DNA of 60,244 nt from Motilimonas eburnea. GTDB taxonomy: Bacteria; Pseudomonadota; Gammaproteobacteria; Enterobacterales; CBDFNC01. This document shows, piece after piece, positions 24,910-35,100 of the stretch. The notes beneath the pieces are model-generated. The model was given only the letters and a program-made list of their open reading frames with translations, searched no databases and had not been told where the DNA came from. The stretch covers positions 1 through 60,244 of the forward strand of contig NZ_JAIMJB010000024.1 of NCBI RefSeq assembly GCF_021295345.1, written 5' to 3'. Positions within the stretch are counted from its first letter, which is position 1. The number at the start of each line of letters is the position of its first letter. A program made the translations under genes and the position numbers.

Positions 24910-25371
24910 CTAGGGCATTACATCGCGGTGAATGGGGTTTTGCAGTGAGATTAAGGTTTCGGTGGACTGAATGGCGTCGATGGTTTGGATCTTGTTGATT
25001 AAGGTGGTTTGCAAATGATCGATGGAGCGGGTCATTACCTTAACAAAAATACTGTAGTTGCCTGTGGTGTAATAGGCTTCGACGACTTCCTCTAAGGCTT
25101 CTAACTTTTTAATGGTGTCGGGATAGTCTTTGGCGCTGGTGAGGTTAACGCCGATAAAACAGCAGACGTCGTAGCCTAGCTTTTTGGCGTTAATAGCCAC
25201 GCGCGTGCCTTCGATGATGCCCGCTTGTTTCATTTTTTCTACTCGGACATGGATGGTGCCGGCGCTCACCCCACATTGTTTGGCTAATTCGGCGTAGGGG
25301 ATGCGCGCATTATTGGTCAGGGCTTGAAGTATTTGTTTATCGAGATTATCGATCTGATAATTATCTGGCAT
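24910..25371 (-). CDS. asnC: Asparagine-responsive regulator AsnC
   Basis: A 153-residue Lrp/AsnC regulator. The start at 25371 (MPDNYQIDNLDKQIL) aligns with the E. coli AsnC start; the frame extending to 25401 adds unsupported residues. It has a helix-turn-helix at about 22-45 (YAELAKQCGVSAGTIHVRVEKMKQAGII) and a RAM effector domain with EAYYTTGNYSIFVKVM and the end motif STETLISLQNPI. It controls the divergent asnA gene according to asparagine supply and probably represses itself. The 169-bp divergent gap (25372-25540) contains GAATATTC-type sequence near 25482. Confidence 0.93.
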   Translation of the reverse strand: MPDNYQIDNLDKQILQALTNNARIPYAELAKQCGVSAGTIHVRVEKMKQAGIIEGTRVAINAKKLGYDVCCFIGVNLTSAKDYPDTIKKLEALEEVVEAYYTTGNYSIFVKVMTRSIDHLQTTLINKIQTIDAIQSTETLISLQNPIHRDVMP

Positions 25372-25540
25372 TTTTTTAACCTGTGATTGATGGTTTCTCA
25401 TTATTTTAGCTAAAAATTAATGAATATTGAGTGCTTTTGTTGTTTTTGTTGTGGGTTATTGAATTTATTTGCGCTTTGGGTGAATATTCGTATCAGTTGA
25501 TTACACAAGATTAAAACAATTAAGCAAAAGGGATGAGTTT

Positions 25541-26542
25541 ATGAGCAGCCAATACATTCAAAGCCAACGTCAAATCAGTAAGGTTAAGCAGATTTTTGCC
25601 ACCCAATTAGAAGAAAAATTAGGCCTTGTTGAAGTGCAAGCGCCAATCTTGGCAAAAGTGGGTGACGGCATTCAAGATAACCTAAGTGGTCACGAGAAAG
25701 CGGTATCCGTGAAAGTGAAATCGCTGCCTGAGCAAGATCAGCATTTCGAGGTGGTTCACTCATTGGCTAAATGGAAGCGTAAAACCCTAGGCGATTATGG
25801 CTTTAAAGTAGGCGAAGGCTTATACACCAACATGAAAGCACTGCGTCCAGATGAAGAAAAACTCAGCCCGATCCACTCGGTTTACGTTGACCAATGGGAC
25901 TGGGAAAAAGTCATTTGTGCTAGCTCTGAGCGCTCTTTGGATCACCTTAAAGCAACGGTTGAAACCTTATACAGCGCTATTAAAGAAGCAGAAAAGCAAG
26001 TGGATGAGCTGTTTGAGCTTAAGCCATTTTTACCAGAGAAAATTACCTTTATTCACGCTCAGCAATTACTTGAACAATATCCAGAGCTCACAGCAAAAGA
26101 GCGTGAGCGCGCCATCACCAAAGAGCACGGTGCCGTATTCTTAATTGGTATCGGCGGCGCTTTGTCTCACGGTGATATCCATGACGTACGTGCACCTGAT
26201 TACGATGACTGGTCAACGCCAACGTGTGAAAAATACTCAGGCTTAAACGGTGACATTTTAGTATGGAACCCTGTGCTACAAGATTCATTTGAGATTTCGT
26301 CTATGGGCATTCGCGTAAACCCAGAAGCCCTACAAAAACAATTAGAAATCACCGGTGACCAAGACAGACTGGCGTATGACTGGCACAAAAGCTTACTGGA
26401 AGCTAAGTTGCCACAAACCATAGGTGGTGGTATTGGTCAGTCTCGTTTAGCCATGCTGTTACTGCAAAAACAACACATAGGCCAAGTTCAAGTTGGCGTA
26501 TGGAGCCAAGAGCTAAAACAAGAAGTACCTGAAATACTTTAA
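25541..26542 (+). CDS. asnA: Aspartate-ammonia ligase
   Basis: A 333-residue cytosolic asparagine synthetase that uses ammonia and ATP. The text follows E. coli AsnA closely: KQRQIS-like start, [84 protein letters not shown] and [16 protein letters not shown]. This is the class II aminoacyl-tRNA-synthetase-like fold. It is divergent from asnC and ends at a clear terminator (26563-26592). Confidence 0.96.
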   Translation: MSSQYIQSQRQISKVKQIFATQLEEKLGLVEVQAPILAKVGDGIQDNLSGHEKAVSVKVKSLPEQDQHFEVVHSLAKWKRKTLGDYGFKVGEGLYTNMKALRPDEEKLSPIHSVYVDQWDWEKVICASSERSLDHLKATVETLYSAIKEAEKQVDELFELKPFLPEKITFIHAQQLLEQYPELTAKERERAITKEHGAVFLIGIGGALSHGDIHDVRAPDYDDWSTPTCEKYSGLNGDILVWNPVLQDSFEISSMGIRVNPEALQKQLEITGDQDRLAYDWHKSLLEAKLPQTIGGGIGQSRLAMLLLQKQHIGQVQVGVWSQELKQEVPEIL

Positions 26543-26562
26543 GTAAAACTTGTATCTAAATG

Positions 26563-26592
26563 AAAAACACCTGCTTTAGTGCGGGTGTTTTT
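26563..26592 (+). terminator. Terminator of asnA
   Basis: The hairpin AAAAACACC-TGC...GCGGGTGTTTTT is followed by a T-rich run, 21 bases after the asnA stop. Confidence 0.85.
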
Positions 26593-26699
26593 GTTTGTTT
26601 GGCTGTGAATTAAGGCCAAGCTTTTACTTCAAACAAATGGTATAAAGGCGGATTAATTACTCTATACTACTCTTTTAGTAGCGATTATTGACAAATTTG

Positions 26700-27179
26700 A
26701 TGACAGAAAAACAAACAAATAACCCATTGCACGGTCTTAAGAACGAGCAGCTATTGACCGAATTGGTCGAGTTTTACGGCTGGGATATCCTCTATGAAGC
26801 ATTGCGATTGGCTTGCTTTAAAAACAACCCAAGCGTTGCTAGCAGCGTTAAATTTATCAAAAAGACCGAGTGGGCCAAAGACAAGGTAGAGAACTTTTAC
26901 CTTTATCGCTTTAAACGTATGCCGCGTCCAAGTAAGCAGCAGTTTGCATTAAAGCCCAGAGAGCGCGGTTTTGCCGATGGTATTGAGCCACGAGCCCCGC
27001 AGCCATTAACGCCAGAGCTGATTGCTGAAATGAAGCAAAAAGCGCAGCAAGATTATGAATTACAGCAGCAGAAAAAGCGTCAGCGTCAAGACAAACCTGT
27101 TCGCCGGGGTAAGCCAAGTAGGTCGACGCCGCGTCAAGGTGAGCAGCAAGATCCTTGGTCAAGTTGGAAGACAAAATAA
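26700..27179 (+). CDS. VF530-family (DUF2132) DNA-binding-like protein
   Basis: A 159-residue protein whose N-terminal half is the VF530 domain: NNPLHGLKNEQLLTELVEFYGWD, then LRLACFKNNPSVASSVKFIKKTEWAK, and ending with FYLYRFKRMP. The Vibrio fischeri VF530 structure is a small helical domain suggested to bind DNA. The C-terminal half is very rich in K, R and Q (KQKAQQDYELQQQKKRQRQD), which would favour nucleic-acid binding. The ATG at 26700 is preferred over the TTG at 26688. It is followed by mltD 45 bases later. Confidence 0.8.
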   Translation: MTEKQTNNPLHGLKNEQLLTELVEFYGWDILYEALRLACFKNNPSVASSVKFIKKTEWAKDKVENFYLYRFKRMPRPSKQQFALKPRERGFADGIEPRAPQPLTPELIAEMKQKAQQDYELQQQKKRQRQDKPVRRGKPSRSTPRQGEQQDPWSSWKTK

Positions 27180-27224
27180 GTGCAATGGCGCCGTTGTAGC
27201 AGCGCGAAGAAGTTGGAGTTAAAC

Positions 27225-28637
27225 GTGAAATTAATCAGTGTTGCTTTTTTGTTATTGTTACTATCAGCCTGTTCAACCCCGCCGCCAGAGCCAAGTAAGC
27301 CGTTCGTTGATGTTAAAGTGGCCCCCATCGAGCCACCTTTTGCCGTGCCCACTTCTGAGCAGCTTGATTACCTCGATGTGTTGCGATCATTGCAGGTAGA
27401 GTTAGACAACGAAGAAATTCGCCAACTTTATACTTGGGTGAAAGCGGAATACGACTACTTTTATCAAACCGAGTTTGTCACCGGCTCTTTGCAGCGTGGC
27501 AGCCGATTCTTGCCATATTTGCAATATCGCTTGAAGCAAGCTGATTTGCCAATCGAATACAGCTACTTGGCTATGATAGAGTCGGCGTTTAGAACCGTTG
27601 CCCTGTCGAATAAAGGCGCCCATGGTGTTTGGCAATTAATGCCTGCAACGGCCAAAGAGCTCGGTATTCGCCCCGAGCAACGCAAAGACGTGGTTAAAGC
27701 CACCGATGCCGCCATTAAATACATTCAAGCAAGGCAGCAAGCCTTTGGCAACGATGCGTTACTCATTGCCGCGTCCTACAACGCTGGTGAGTATGGCGTT
27801 AGTCGACGTTTTGAAAAGGTGGACTCTGGACGCTATAACTTTGTGACGATTTATGACCACTTGCCCAAAGAAACCCGCCATTATGTGCCACGTTGGATTG
27901 CCGCGACTATGTTGGCCAATCAAATTAAGCGCCAAGGAAAAATGCCACCGAGTGAAGCGGTGATCATTACCAGACGTGATTATCAAATAGCCCCATTAGC
28001 CAAAGGGTTAGGCATGGATGTGGCGCAATTTGAACGCCTTAATCCCGATTTTGTTGGGGCAAGGTTTTTAACTCATCAGCATAATTTTATTGTGCATCCT
28101 AATTCGTTACCGGTGAATGCGGTAGACGGCATTCATATCAGCGCCGCGACGGGATTTACGCCGCAGTTTATTGCTGCACAAAATGACCTCGTTCCCACTC
28201 GCGCTCAAGTGGAAGACCAGCAACGTAAAGATCGCCTTGCCCAGCAAGCGAAAAAGCCTAAGCCGAAGGTAAAACTGTCCCCTAAAACACAAGCCACAGT
28301 GGCCAGTTCGGTTAAATCTCGGCCTGAAGGCTACATCAAGGTCGAAATTAAACCGGGCATGACCTACACCCGTTTAAGCCGTTGGTTCGGCGTCAGTCAG
28401 CAAGAGTTAATGAAGCTAAACCCTAGCTTAAAACAAGGCCTGCAAGCGGGTAAGCAAATCAAAGTGCCTGCCAATGGTGTGTTAGTTAAGCAATATAAGG
28501 TGCAACAAGGGGATTCTCTTATGCAGATCGCAAGACAGCATCGCCTTGATTTAGATGATATTCGTCTTATCAACCAAATAAAGGATAACCATATTCGTGT
28601 GGGACAAGTGCTCACTTTATACTTGCCGCAAGGCTAG
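27225..28637 (+). CDS. mltD: Membrane-bound lytic murein transglycosylase D
   Basis: A 470-residue outer-membrane lipoprotein that cleaves peptidoglycan glycan strands. The GTG at 27225 (GGAG six bases upstream) gives a signal ending LLLLLSACS, with the lipid-carrying cysteine at residue 16. The SLT domain (about 105-230) contains the catalytic glutamate in AMIESAF, then GAHGVWQLMPATAKELG and AASYNAGEYGV. Two LysM domains follow near the C-terminus (GMTYTRLSRWFGVSQQELM and QGDSLMQIARQHRLDLDDI), fitting the MltD plan. The gene stands just after the VF530 gene. Confidence 0.93.
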   Translation: MKLISVAFLLLLLSACSTPPPEPSKPFVDVKVAPIEPPFAVPTSEQLDYLDVLRSLQVELDNEEIRQLYTWVKAEYDYFYQTEFVTGSLQRGSRFLPYLQYRLKQADLPIEYSYLAMIESAFRTVALSNKGAHGVWQLMPATAKELGIRPEQRKDVVKATDAAIKYIQARQQAFGNDALLIAASYNAGEYGVSRRFEKVDSGRYNFVTIYDHLPKETRHYVPRWIAATMLANQIKRQGKMPPSEAVIITRRDYQIAPLAKGLGMDVAQFERLNPDFVGARFLTHQHNFIVHPNSLPVNAVDGIHISAATGFTPQFIAAQNDLVPTRAQVEDQQRKDRLAQQAKKPKPKVKLSPKTQATVASSVKSRPEGYIKVEIKPGMTYTRLSRWFGVSQQELMKLNPSLKQGLQAGKQIKVPANGVLVKQYKVQQGDSLMQIARQHRLDLDDIRLINQIKDNHIRVGQVLTLYLPQG

Positions 28638-28646
28638 TCTGACACC

Positions 28647-28671
28647 TACAGCTAGGGCTAACCTAGCTGTA
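28647..28671 (+). terminator. Hairpin after mltD
   Basis: A perfect 10-bp stem TACAGCTAGG/CCTAGCTGTA encloses the loop GCTAA. A T-run is absent directly after it (ATGTACAAGATTTT), so termination is likely but weak. Confidence 0.5.
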
Positions 28672-28848
28672 TGTACAAGATTTTAAGCTGCTTTTTATAC
28701 AGTTATCTATCTATTCCTGATGGTTTTTGCCTGCTCTTTAGTCCTGTTAAGGTCGCGTTCAGCTTTTTTGGTTAAGCTTGCTGATAATTTATAGACCTTA
28801 TTGTATGGTTAGTTTCATATCAACAGAGATTATTAAGTGGCCTTTTCG

Positions 28849-29985
28849 ATGAATAAAACAAGATTAGCGGTAATGGTATTGAGCTTGAGTGTGAGCTTAT
28901 TACTAACGGGTTGCGAGCGTGCTGAAACCGGTAACCCTGGGGCAAATTTACCCGTTGTGCAAACGCAACAAACTGAAGTGATCAACTATTATTTTAGTAA
29001 AAGCTATGTAGGGCGTGTTGAGGCCGTTGAAGATACCAATATTACCGCGCAAGTATCAGGTTATCTAAAGCAGCGCCATTTTGAAGAGGGGCAAATAGTC
29101 AATCAAGGCGATTTACTTTACAGCATAGAGCCTTCTTCATTTGTGGCCGAGGTTGCTAGTGGCAAAGCGGCACTCGCGCAAGCCAATGCCGCCTTGAGTA
29201 AGGCGCAAAATGATCATCGCCGCGGCAAAAACCTATTGCCGAGAGGCAGTATTTCACAATCGGAATTTGATGCTTTAACAGCCCAGTTATTGGGCGCACA
29301 AGCTCAAGTTGAAGCAGCCAAGGCGCAGCTAAATCTGGCCGAAGTTAACTTATCCTACACCGAAATTCGTGCGCCATTTACCGGGCGTATCAGTAGCAGT
29401 AAGATCAGTCAGGGTGATTTGGTTTCTCCTTCATTAGGCGTGTTAACGACGCTAGTGAGTTTAGATCCTGTGCATGCCACTTTTAACATGAGTGAAAGGG
29501 AGCGCCTAGCATTAAACCTTGATAAGCTAAGTGGCAATACCAGTCAGGCCTCACAAGGTGCCAAGGTGTATCTGGTGCTAGAGAATGGCCAGCAGTTTGA
29601 ACACCCCGGTCAGTTAGACTTCATTAATAACCGCATTGATATCCAAACCGGCACCATTCAAATGCGCGCCCAAATTCCGAACCCTGAGCAAACCCTACTG
29701 CCGGGCCAACACGTGATTGTCAAGTTGCAACAGGCCGAGGCCAGTGAGGTCGTGGTGGTGCCTCGACGTGCGGTGCAAAGTGATCTGGGTGGTGATTTTG
29801 TCATGCTAGTGGTAGAAGGCAACGTTGCTGAGCGCCGTAATGTGAAAATAGGCGAGCAAATTGATTCTCAAGTGATTATTTCTGACGGACTTGCGCCGGG
29901 TGATGAGGTGATTAGCCAAGGCCTACAAAGGGTAAGAAACGGCATTCCAGTCAGTGTGCAAAATAGCACAGAGCTAGCACAATAG
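28849..29985 (+). CDS. RND membrane fusion lipoprotein (AcrA/MexE-like)
   Basis: A 378-residue periplasmic adaptor lipoprotein. ATG 28849 is taken as start (GTG 28837 possible). The signal ends LLLTGC, with the lipid cysteine at residue 22. The lipoyl halves, the alpha-hairpin (about 95-165, [20 protein letters not shown]), the strand [16 protein letters not shown] and the beta-barrel with [19 protein letters not shown] are all in the expected order. It precedes the RND permease by 10 bp. No outer-membrane channel or regulator gene is adjacent, so it probably joins a TolC-type protein encoded elsewhere. Confidence 0.9.
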   Translation: MNKTRLAVMVLSLSVSLLLTGCERAETGNPGANLPVVQTQQTEVINYYFSKSYVGRVEAVEDTNITAQVSGYLKQRHFEEGQIVNQGDLLYSIEPSSFVAEVASGKAALAQANAALSKAQNDHRRGKNLLPRGSISQSEFDALTAQLLGAQAQVEAAKAQLNLAEVNLSYTEIRAPFTGRISSSKISQGDLVSPSLGVLTTLVSLDPVHATFNMSERERLALNLDKLSGNTSQASQGAKVYLVLENGQQFEHPGQLDFINNRIDIQTGTIQMRAQIPNPEQTLLPGQHVIVKLQQAEASEVVVVPRRAVQSDLGGDFVMLVVEGNVAERRNVKIGEQIDSQVIISDGLAPGDEVISQGLQRVRNGIPVSVQNSTELAQ

Positions 29986-29995
29986 GAGCCCGTTT

Positions 29996-32900
29996 ATGTT
30001 AAGTCGATTTTTTATTCAGCGGCCAAAGTTTGCCCTCGTTATTTCGATTATTTTAACCTTGGCAGGGGCGATTTCCCTCATGGCCTTGCCTGTAGCGGAA
30101 TACCCGAAAATCAGTCCGCCTTCGGTGAGTGTGAGCGCGTTTTACAGTGGCGCCAGTGCCGAAGTGGTTGAGCAAGCCATTGCCGATCCCATTGAAAGCT
30201 CGGTCAATGGGGTTGAGAACATGATTTACATGTCATCGAAAAGCGCCAATGACGGCTCTTATAACTTAACGGTGACTTTTGATATCGGCACCGATCCGGA
30301 CATGGCTCAGGTGAATGTGCAAAACCGTGTCGCGCAGATTGAATCAAAATTACCCCAAGAAGTGCGCATGGTGGGCGTGACGGTGAAAAAACGCTCGCCC
30401 GACTTGTTGATGGTGCTTAACTTTTTCTCTCCCGACGGGCGTTATGACGATAAGTTTTTGATCAACTACATCAACTTAAATGTGAAAGATCAGTTAGCTA
30501 GGGTAAAAGGCATCAGTGATGTCAATGTGATCGGCGGCGGTGAATTTGCCATGCGGGTTTGGCTTGATCCGGAAAAAATGGCCAGTTTAGATTTAACCAC
30601 CAGCGATGTGTATGCTGCGTTGGCTGAGCAAAATGTGCAAGTAGCGGCAGGGCGCGTTGGCGGGGCGCCGTATGCAAATCCCCAAGAGGTACAGTTTAAT
30701 TTAGTGACTAAAGGGCGTCTTGAATCCGTTGACGAGTTTGAAAACGTGGTGCTTCGGGCTAACCAAGATGGCTCAACCGTGTATTTAAAAGATATTGCCC
30801 GTGTGGAACTAGGTAAAAAATTCTATGACGGTAATGGTCAATTTCGCGGCCAAGACGCTTCTATTGTGGCTTTGTCATTGCAATCCGATGCCAATGCATT
30901 AGAAAGCGGGCAAGCCGTGATGGATCTGCTGGAAAAATTAAGCGTTAATTTCCCCGAGGGAATGGCCTATGAAACCAGTTATGACACCACCTTATTTGTA
31001 TCTGAATCCATCAAAGGGGTGGTGATCACCTTAGTGCAGGCGGTTGCCTTAGTGATCGCGGTGACTTATCTGTTTCTGGGCAGTGCGCGGGCCACCTTGA
31101 TCCCCGTGGTCGCCATTCCTGTTTCATTAATCGGTACCTTTGCCGTGATGTTAGCGACCGGTTTTACCATCAATACGGTGACCTTGTTTGGCTTGATTTT
31201 GGCCATTGGTATCGTGGTGGATGATGCTATCTTGGTGATTGAAAACGTCGATACCATGATGGCCAAAGATCCGAGCTTAACGGCGCGTAAAGCGACCTTA
31301 CTGGCGATGAAAGAAGTGACGGGGCCGATCATTACCTCAACCTTGGTATTGTTGGCGGTATTTTTACCCGTGGCCATGCTGCCGGGGATCACGGGGATTA
31401 TGTATCGCCAATTTGCGTTAACTATCTGTATTTCTGTGGTGATCTCGTCAATTAACGCATTGACCCTATCGCCTGCGTTATGTTCTTTAGTGCTAAAGCA
31501 AGGCGGTGGTAATACCGCCAATTGGTTCCAACGTTTTAACCGAGGGCTTGAAAAAGTGACCCAGCGCTATGGCAAGATAGCGGGCACCTTGGTGAAAAAA
31601 GCCATGGTGTTATGTGTGATATTTGCCGTGGCGGTGACGTCGGTTCTATTCTTGTCTAAAAACACATCTACAGCATTTGTTCCTCAAGAAGATAAGGGGA
31701 TCTTGCTGGTTAATGTGCAGTTGCCCGATTCTGCTTCATTATCACGCACCGAAGAGGTGACCGAAAATTTATCCAAGATAGTGGCACAGGAGCCGGGCGT
31801 CGATGGCGTAACCGTGGCCAATGGCTATTCGTTTATGACGGGAGCCGCGGCTTCTAATGGCGCTTCGTTGTTTATTAAGCTACATGATTGGCAGCATAGA
31901 GCTGAGCTCGACGGTAATCACTCCTCCGATGCGATAGCTGCGCGCATTAATGGCATGGCCGCCCAGCACATTCCACAAGCCGTGGTGTTTGCCATGGGCG
32001 CACCTGCGGTGCCGGGCATGGGGGCAGCGTCGGGTTTTGAATATGTATTGGAAGATACCTTAGGTCGCAGTCGCACCGATTTGCAGCAGGTTATGAATGA
32101 TGTGATTGCCAAGGCAAATCAACAACCTGAAATTGCCTACACCTTCAGTACCTTTAGAGCCAATGTACCTCATTATTATGTCGACATAGACAGAGACAAG
32201 GTGAAACAGCTAGGCATTGCACTGGCCGATGTGTTTCAAACCTTGCAGGCTAACTTAGGCTCGGTGTATATCAATGATTTCACTTTGTTTGGTAAGAACT
32301 TTCGGGTCACCATGCAGGCCGATGGCGAATTTCGTCAGAGCATCACGGATTTGGAGCGCTTTCATGTACGTTCAAAAGCCGGTGACATGATCCCGCTGAG
32401 CACCTTAGTCTCTACCAGTCAGATTTTTGAACCTGATGTTGCTTGGCGTTACAACATGTATCGCAGTGCGGTGATCCAAGGTCAACCCGCGCCGGGATAC
32501 TCAAGTGGTGATGCGATCGCAGCGATGGAGCGGGTATCGGCCGAGGTATTGCCGCAAGGTTATCAATATGAATGGACAGGTTTAGCTTATCAAGAGGTAT
32601 TGGCCGGTAACCAAGCCATCTATGCTTTTGCTTTGGCGCTGATCTTTATCTATCTGTTTATGGTGGCGCAATACGAAAGTTGGAGCATTCCATTAGCCAT
32701 TATTTTGGTGGTGCCTATTGCAACCTTAGGCTCGTTTATCGCCCTTTGGCTGACAGGCACGCCCCTTAATTTATACGCGCAAATTGGTTTGGTGTTGTTG
32801 ATTGCGTTGGCCGCGAAAAACGCTATCTTGATTGTGGAGTTTGCTAAGGTGGCGCGCGAAGAGCAAGATGAATCCATCGAAGCGGCGGCAACCAAGGGCG

Positions 32901-33148
32901 GCATGCTACGTTTTCGTGCGGTGAACATGACGTCTTGGTCGTTTATTTTAGGCATAGTGCCTATGGTGTATGCCTCTGGAGCGGGTCATATCAGTCAAAA
33001 CTCACTAGGCGTGTCGTTAATCGGCGGTCTACTTTGTGTGTTATTGGCAGGGACGTTACTCATTCCCGGTTTTTATGCCTTGATCCAAAAGCCAAGGGAA
33101 AAATTCCACGGCGGCAATACTAAGCTGCAGCCGTTAGAGGATGATTAA
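29996..33148 (+). CDS. RND multidrug efflux permease (HAE1 family)
   Basis: A 1050-residue AcrB/MexF-type proton-driven pump. The N-terminus [16 protein letters not shown] and the porter text ([51 protein letters not shown]) are typical of HAE1 pumps, and the TM4 segment has [14 protein letters not shown] with the Asp pair. The second half repeats the architecture, with [12 protein letters not shown] and [12 protein letters not shown]. Likely substrates are dyes, detergents and antibiotics. The specificity is not readable. A strong terminator follows at 33181-33214. Confidence 0.93.
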   Translation: MLSRFFIQRPKFALVISIILTLAGAISLMALPVAEYPKISPPSVSVSAFYSGASAEVVEQAIADPIESSVNGVENMIYMSSKSANDGSYNLTVTFDIGTDPDMAQVNVQNRVAQIESKLPQEVRMVGVTVKKRSPDLLMVLNFFSPDGRYDDKFLINYINLNVKDQLARVKGISDVNVIGGGEFAMRVWLDPEKMASLDLTTSDVYAALAEQNVQVAAGRVGGAPYANPQEVQFNLVTKGRLESVDEFENVVLRANQDGSTVYLKDIARVELGKKFYDGNGQFRGQDASIVALSLQSDANALESGQAVMDLLEKLSVNFPEGMAYETSYDTTLFVSESIKGVVITLVQAVALVIAVTYLFLGSARATLIPVVAIPVSLIGTFAVMLATGFTINTVTLFGLILAIGIVVDDAILVIENVDTMMAKDPSLTARKATLLAMKEVTGPIITSTLVLLAVFLPVAMLPGITGIMYRQFALTICISVVISSINALTLSPALCSLVLKQGGGNTANWFQRFNRGLEKVTQRYGKIAGTLVKKAMVLCVIFAVAVTSVLFLSKNTSTAFVPQEDKGILLVNVQLPDSASLSRTEEVTENLSKIVAQEPGVDGVTVANGYSFMTGAAASNGASLFIKLHDWQHRAELDGNHSSDAIAARINGMAAQHIPQAVVFAMGAPAVPGMGAASGFEYVLEDTLGRSRTDLQQVMNDVIAKANQQPEIAYTFSTFRANVPHYYVDIDRDKVKQLGIALADVFQTLQANLGSVYINDFTLFGKNFRVTMQADGEFRQSITDLERFHVRSKAGDMIPLSTLVSTSQIFEPDVAWRYNMYRSAVIQGQPAPGYSSGDAIAAMERVSAEVLPQGYQYEWTGLAYQEVLAGNQAIYAFALALIFIYLFMVAQYESWSIPLAIILVVPIATLGSFIALWLTGTPLNLYAQIGLVLLIALAAKNAILIVEFAKVAREEQDESIEAAATKGGMLRFRAVNMTSWSFILGIVPMVYASGAGHISQNSLGVSLIGGLLCVLLAGTLLIPGFYALIQKPREKFHGGNTKLQPLEDD

Positions 33149-33180
33149 CCCTAATTGATTGAGATTACCAGCTAAACTTA

Positions 33181-33214
33181 AACGGCGCATACCCTGTGTA
33201 TGCGCCGTTTTTTT
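33181..33214 (+). terminator. Strong terminator after the RND pair
   Basis: A 12-bp stem AACGGCGCATAC/GTATGCGCCGTT with a 5-base loop is followed by a run of seven T. Confidence 0.92.
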
Positions 33215-33254
33215 CAGGCATAATTGCGCTTTTACTTAGGGCAGAAGAGAAACC

Positions 33255-33527
33255 ATGAAAGCCACCGTCGAAATCAGTATGTATCCCTTTAATCATGATT
33301 TTATTCCGCCTATCAAAAGCGTGATCGCGGGGTTTAATCAATATCCCAATATTGATGTGATCACCACGGCTACCAGCACCCAGCTTTACGGTGATTATGA
33401 TGAGGTGATGGCGTGCGTGACCAAAGAGCTGAAAAAATCGTTTGAAGAATTTGGTTTTGCGGTATTTGTGGCCAAAATACTTGGGCGTGATGTTCGTGAG
33501 CCGTTCACCAAGGAGGAACAAGCATGA
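33255..33527 (+). CDS. Small thiamine-binding (YkoF/UPF0045-type) protein
   Basis: A 90-residue cytosolic protein of the ferredoxin-like YkoF/MTH1187 group. Its text (VEISMYPFNHDFIPPIKSVI at 5-24, NIDVITTATSTQLYGDYDEV at 32-51) matches thiamine or hydroxymethylpyrimidine binders. It opens a three-gene operon; its stop overlaps the start of the PnuC-like gene (ATGA). Its role is probably to bind thiamine delivered by the transporter. No TPP riboswitch fits in the short gap after the preceding terminator. Confidence 0.75.
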   Translation: MKATVEISMYPFNHDFIPPIKSVIAGFNQYPNIDVITTATSTQLYGDYDEVMACVTKELKKSFEEFGFAVFVAKILGRDVREPFTKEEQA

Positions 33528-34144
33528 GTTCAACGTCTATCACCGACAACATTTTAGCCGCATGGCAAGCCATGTCGGGTTTTGAAGTGGTGGCCGTGGT
33601 GTTGGCCATCGCTTATCTGGTGCTCGCCATTAAGGAAAGCAGTTGGTGTTGGTACGCTGCGTTTGTCAGTACGGCCATCTACACTTGGCTGTTTTGGGAT
33701 GTCAGTTTGGTAATGGAGTCACTGCTTAATGCCTACTACATGGCGATGGCTATCTATGGCTGGTGGCAATGGCGAAGACCCACTGAGCAAGTAAACGAAG
33801 TGAGGCCAATTGTGCGCTGGCAAGCGAGGCATCATCTATTTGCTATGGTCGGCGTGCTTGCATTGACTGGCTTGTCTGGTTACTTTTTAACGGCAAATAC
33901 CGGCGCTCAGTTACCTTATCTTGATTCGTTTACCACTTGGGCCAGTGTGTTAACCACTTATATGGTGGCCAAAAAGGTACTGGAAAACTGGCTTTACTGG
34001 TTGTTCATCAATGCCTGTGCCATTTATTTGTATGTTGATCGCGAGCTGTATTTAACGGCCATGTTGTTTGTTAGTTATGAAGTGATGGCGGTGATTGGCT
34101 ATATCCGTTGGCGCAAGCATTATTTGGCGCAGCCGCAAGCTTGA
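33524..34144 (+). CDS. PnuC-family transporter, probably thiamine (PnuT)
   Basis: A 206-residue inner-membrane protein of the PnuC family with about seven helices. The patterns KESSWCWYAAFVSTAIYTWLFW and ESLLNAYYMAMAIYGWWQWRR (about residues 37-92) correspond to the family repeat that ends in a double-tryptophan turn. PnuC proteins carry nicotinamide riboside. Here the neighbours are a thiamine-binding protein and a thiamine-kinase-like gene, so the thiamine subtype (PnuT) is more likely. The start overlaps the upstream stop by four bases, and its stop overlaps the kinase start, which favours coupled translation. Confidence 0.85.
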   Translation: MSSTSITDNILAAWQAMSGFEVVAVVLAIAYLVLAIKESSWCWYAAFVSTAIYTWLFWDVSLVMESLLNAYYMAMAIYGWWQWRRPTEQVNEVRPIVRWQARHHLFAMVGVLALTGLSGYFLTANTGAQLPYLDSFTTWASVLTTYMVAKKVLENWLYWLFINACAIYLYVDRELYLTAMLFVSYEVMAVIGYIRWRKHYLAQPQA

Positions 34145-35100
34145 TGACTAAGACAGTCTCCATTGCGCCAAGTGCGATGAAAGGGGGTGAGATCCAAGCC
34201 AAGCATGTGCGGCAAATAAAGCGCATTATATTTGAGCTAGGTGGCGATGATCGCACTGAAATCACCCGCCTCTTGCCATTGAGCCAAGGCATCAGTCATG
34301 CAAGTTTTCGTTTACTACTGCGGTGGGAAAATGGCCAATGCCATGATTGGGTAGTGCGGTTAATGGGCGAGCAAAGTGAACCAACTTGGTTGAGGCTGGG
34401 GGTTGAGCCTCGGCTGTTAGCGTATTTGTCTCGCCATGGGATCACCGCCCCTGTGGTGGCAAGCGATGTATATGGACACTGGTTAATCACCGAATTTATT
34501 GCAGGAAAGCACCCGCTCGAATACCTGAATGGGCAAATGGGAAACGCTTGGTTAGATGATTTAGCATGTCGTTTTAAAGGACTAGATCAACTGAGTCTGC
34601 CAAGTGAATTAATGGCTCAACTGCCAAGGCTTGATTTAGTAGTTCGCTGCAGACAGTTGTTTGATGGGATCTTAGTGTTTCCTGATACTATTTCTCGCAA
34701 CACGCTGTCGGCCATGCTGGACTATTTTGCTCAGCTTGATCTCTCTCATGTGAGCGCACAAAGTTTATGTCATGGCGATTTACACCAAGGCAATCTGTTA
34801 TTCACCCCACGGGGTGTCAAACTGCTAGATTGGGAATATGCCAGCTTAGGTTCAAGGTTGATTGACGTGGCGGCGATCAGCCAAGATTTAGGCCTTAGCC
34901 AGCAGCAAATTGACTATTTACTACAGCAGGCAGGTTATCAAGATTGGCGAGATGAGCTGGCGCATTATGCCTTGGGCTATCGTTTAATCGAGCTGCTGTG
35001 GTACTTGCAAACGTGTAATATCAATTTGCTTTGCCCATCCCAACTGGAAACGAAATGGCAACAGTTATTGGCTTGCTGGTTGCAGAGTCAAAATACCTAG
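34144..35100 (+). CDS. Thiamine kinase-like phosphotransferase
   Basis: A 318-residue APH/choline-kinase-fold phosphotransferase. The Brenner-type loop LCHGDLHQGNLLF (about residues 215-227) and LLDWEYASLGSRLIDVAAIS (about 232-251) provide the catalytic Asp and the metal-binding Asp. It probably phosphorylates thiamine that enters through the PnuC-type transporter. ATG 34144 overlaps the previous stop; the frame from 34108 overlaps the transporter gene. Its last 36 bases overlap the end of the convergent gene at 35065-35535. Confidence 0.8.
   Translation: MTKTVSIAPSAMKGGEIQAKHVRQIKRIIFELGGDDRTEITRLLPLSQGISHASFRLLLRWENGQCHDWVVRLMGEQSEPTWLRLGVEPRLLAYLSRHGITAPVVASDVYGHWLITEFIAGKHPLEYLNGQMGNAWLDDLACRFKGLDQLSLPSELMAQLPRLDLVVRCRQLFDGILVFPDTISRNTLSAMLDYFAQLDLSHVSAQSLCHGDLHQGNLLFTPRGVKLLDWEYASLGSRLIDVAAISQDLGLSQQQIDYLLQQAGYQDWRDELAHYALGYRLIELLWYLQTCNINLLCPSQLETKWQQLLACWLQSQNT

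Noticed and set aside
33215-33254. A TPP riboswitch for the thiamine operon
   Set aside because: The gap after the RND terminator is only about 40 bases and lacks the conserved CTGAGA-type motif, so no riboswitch fits.
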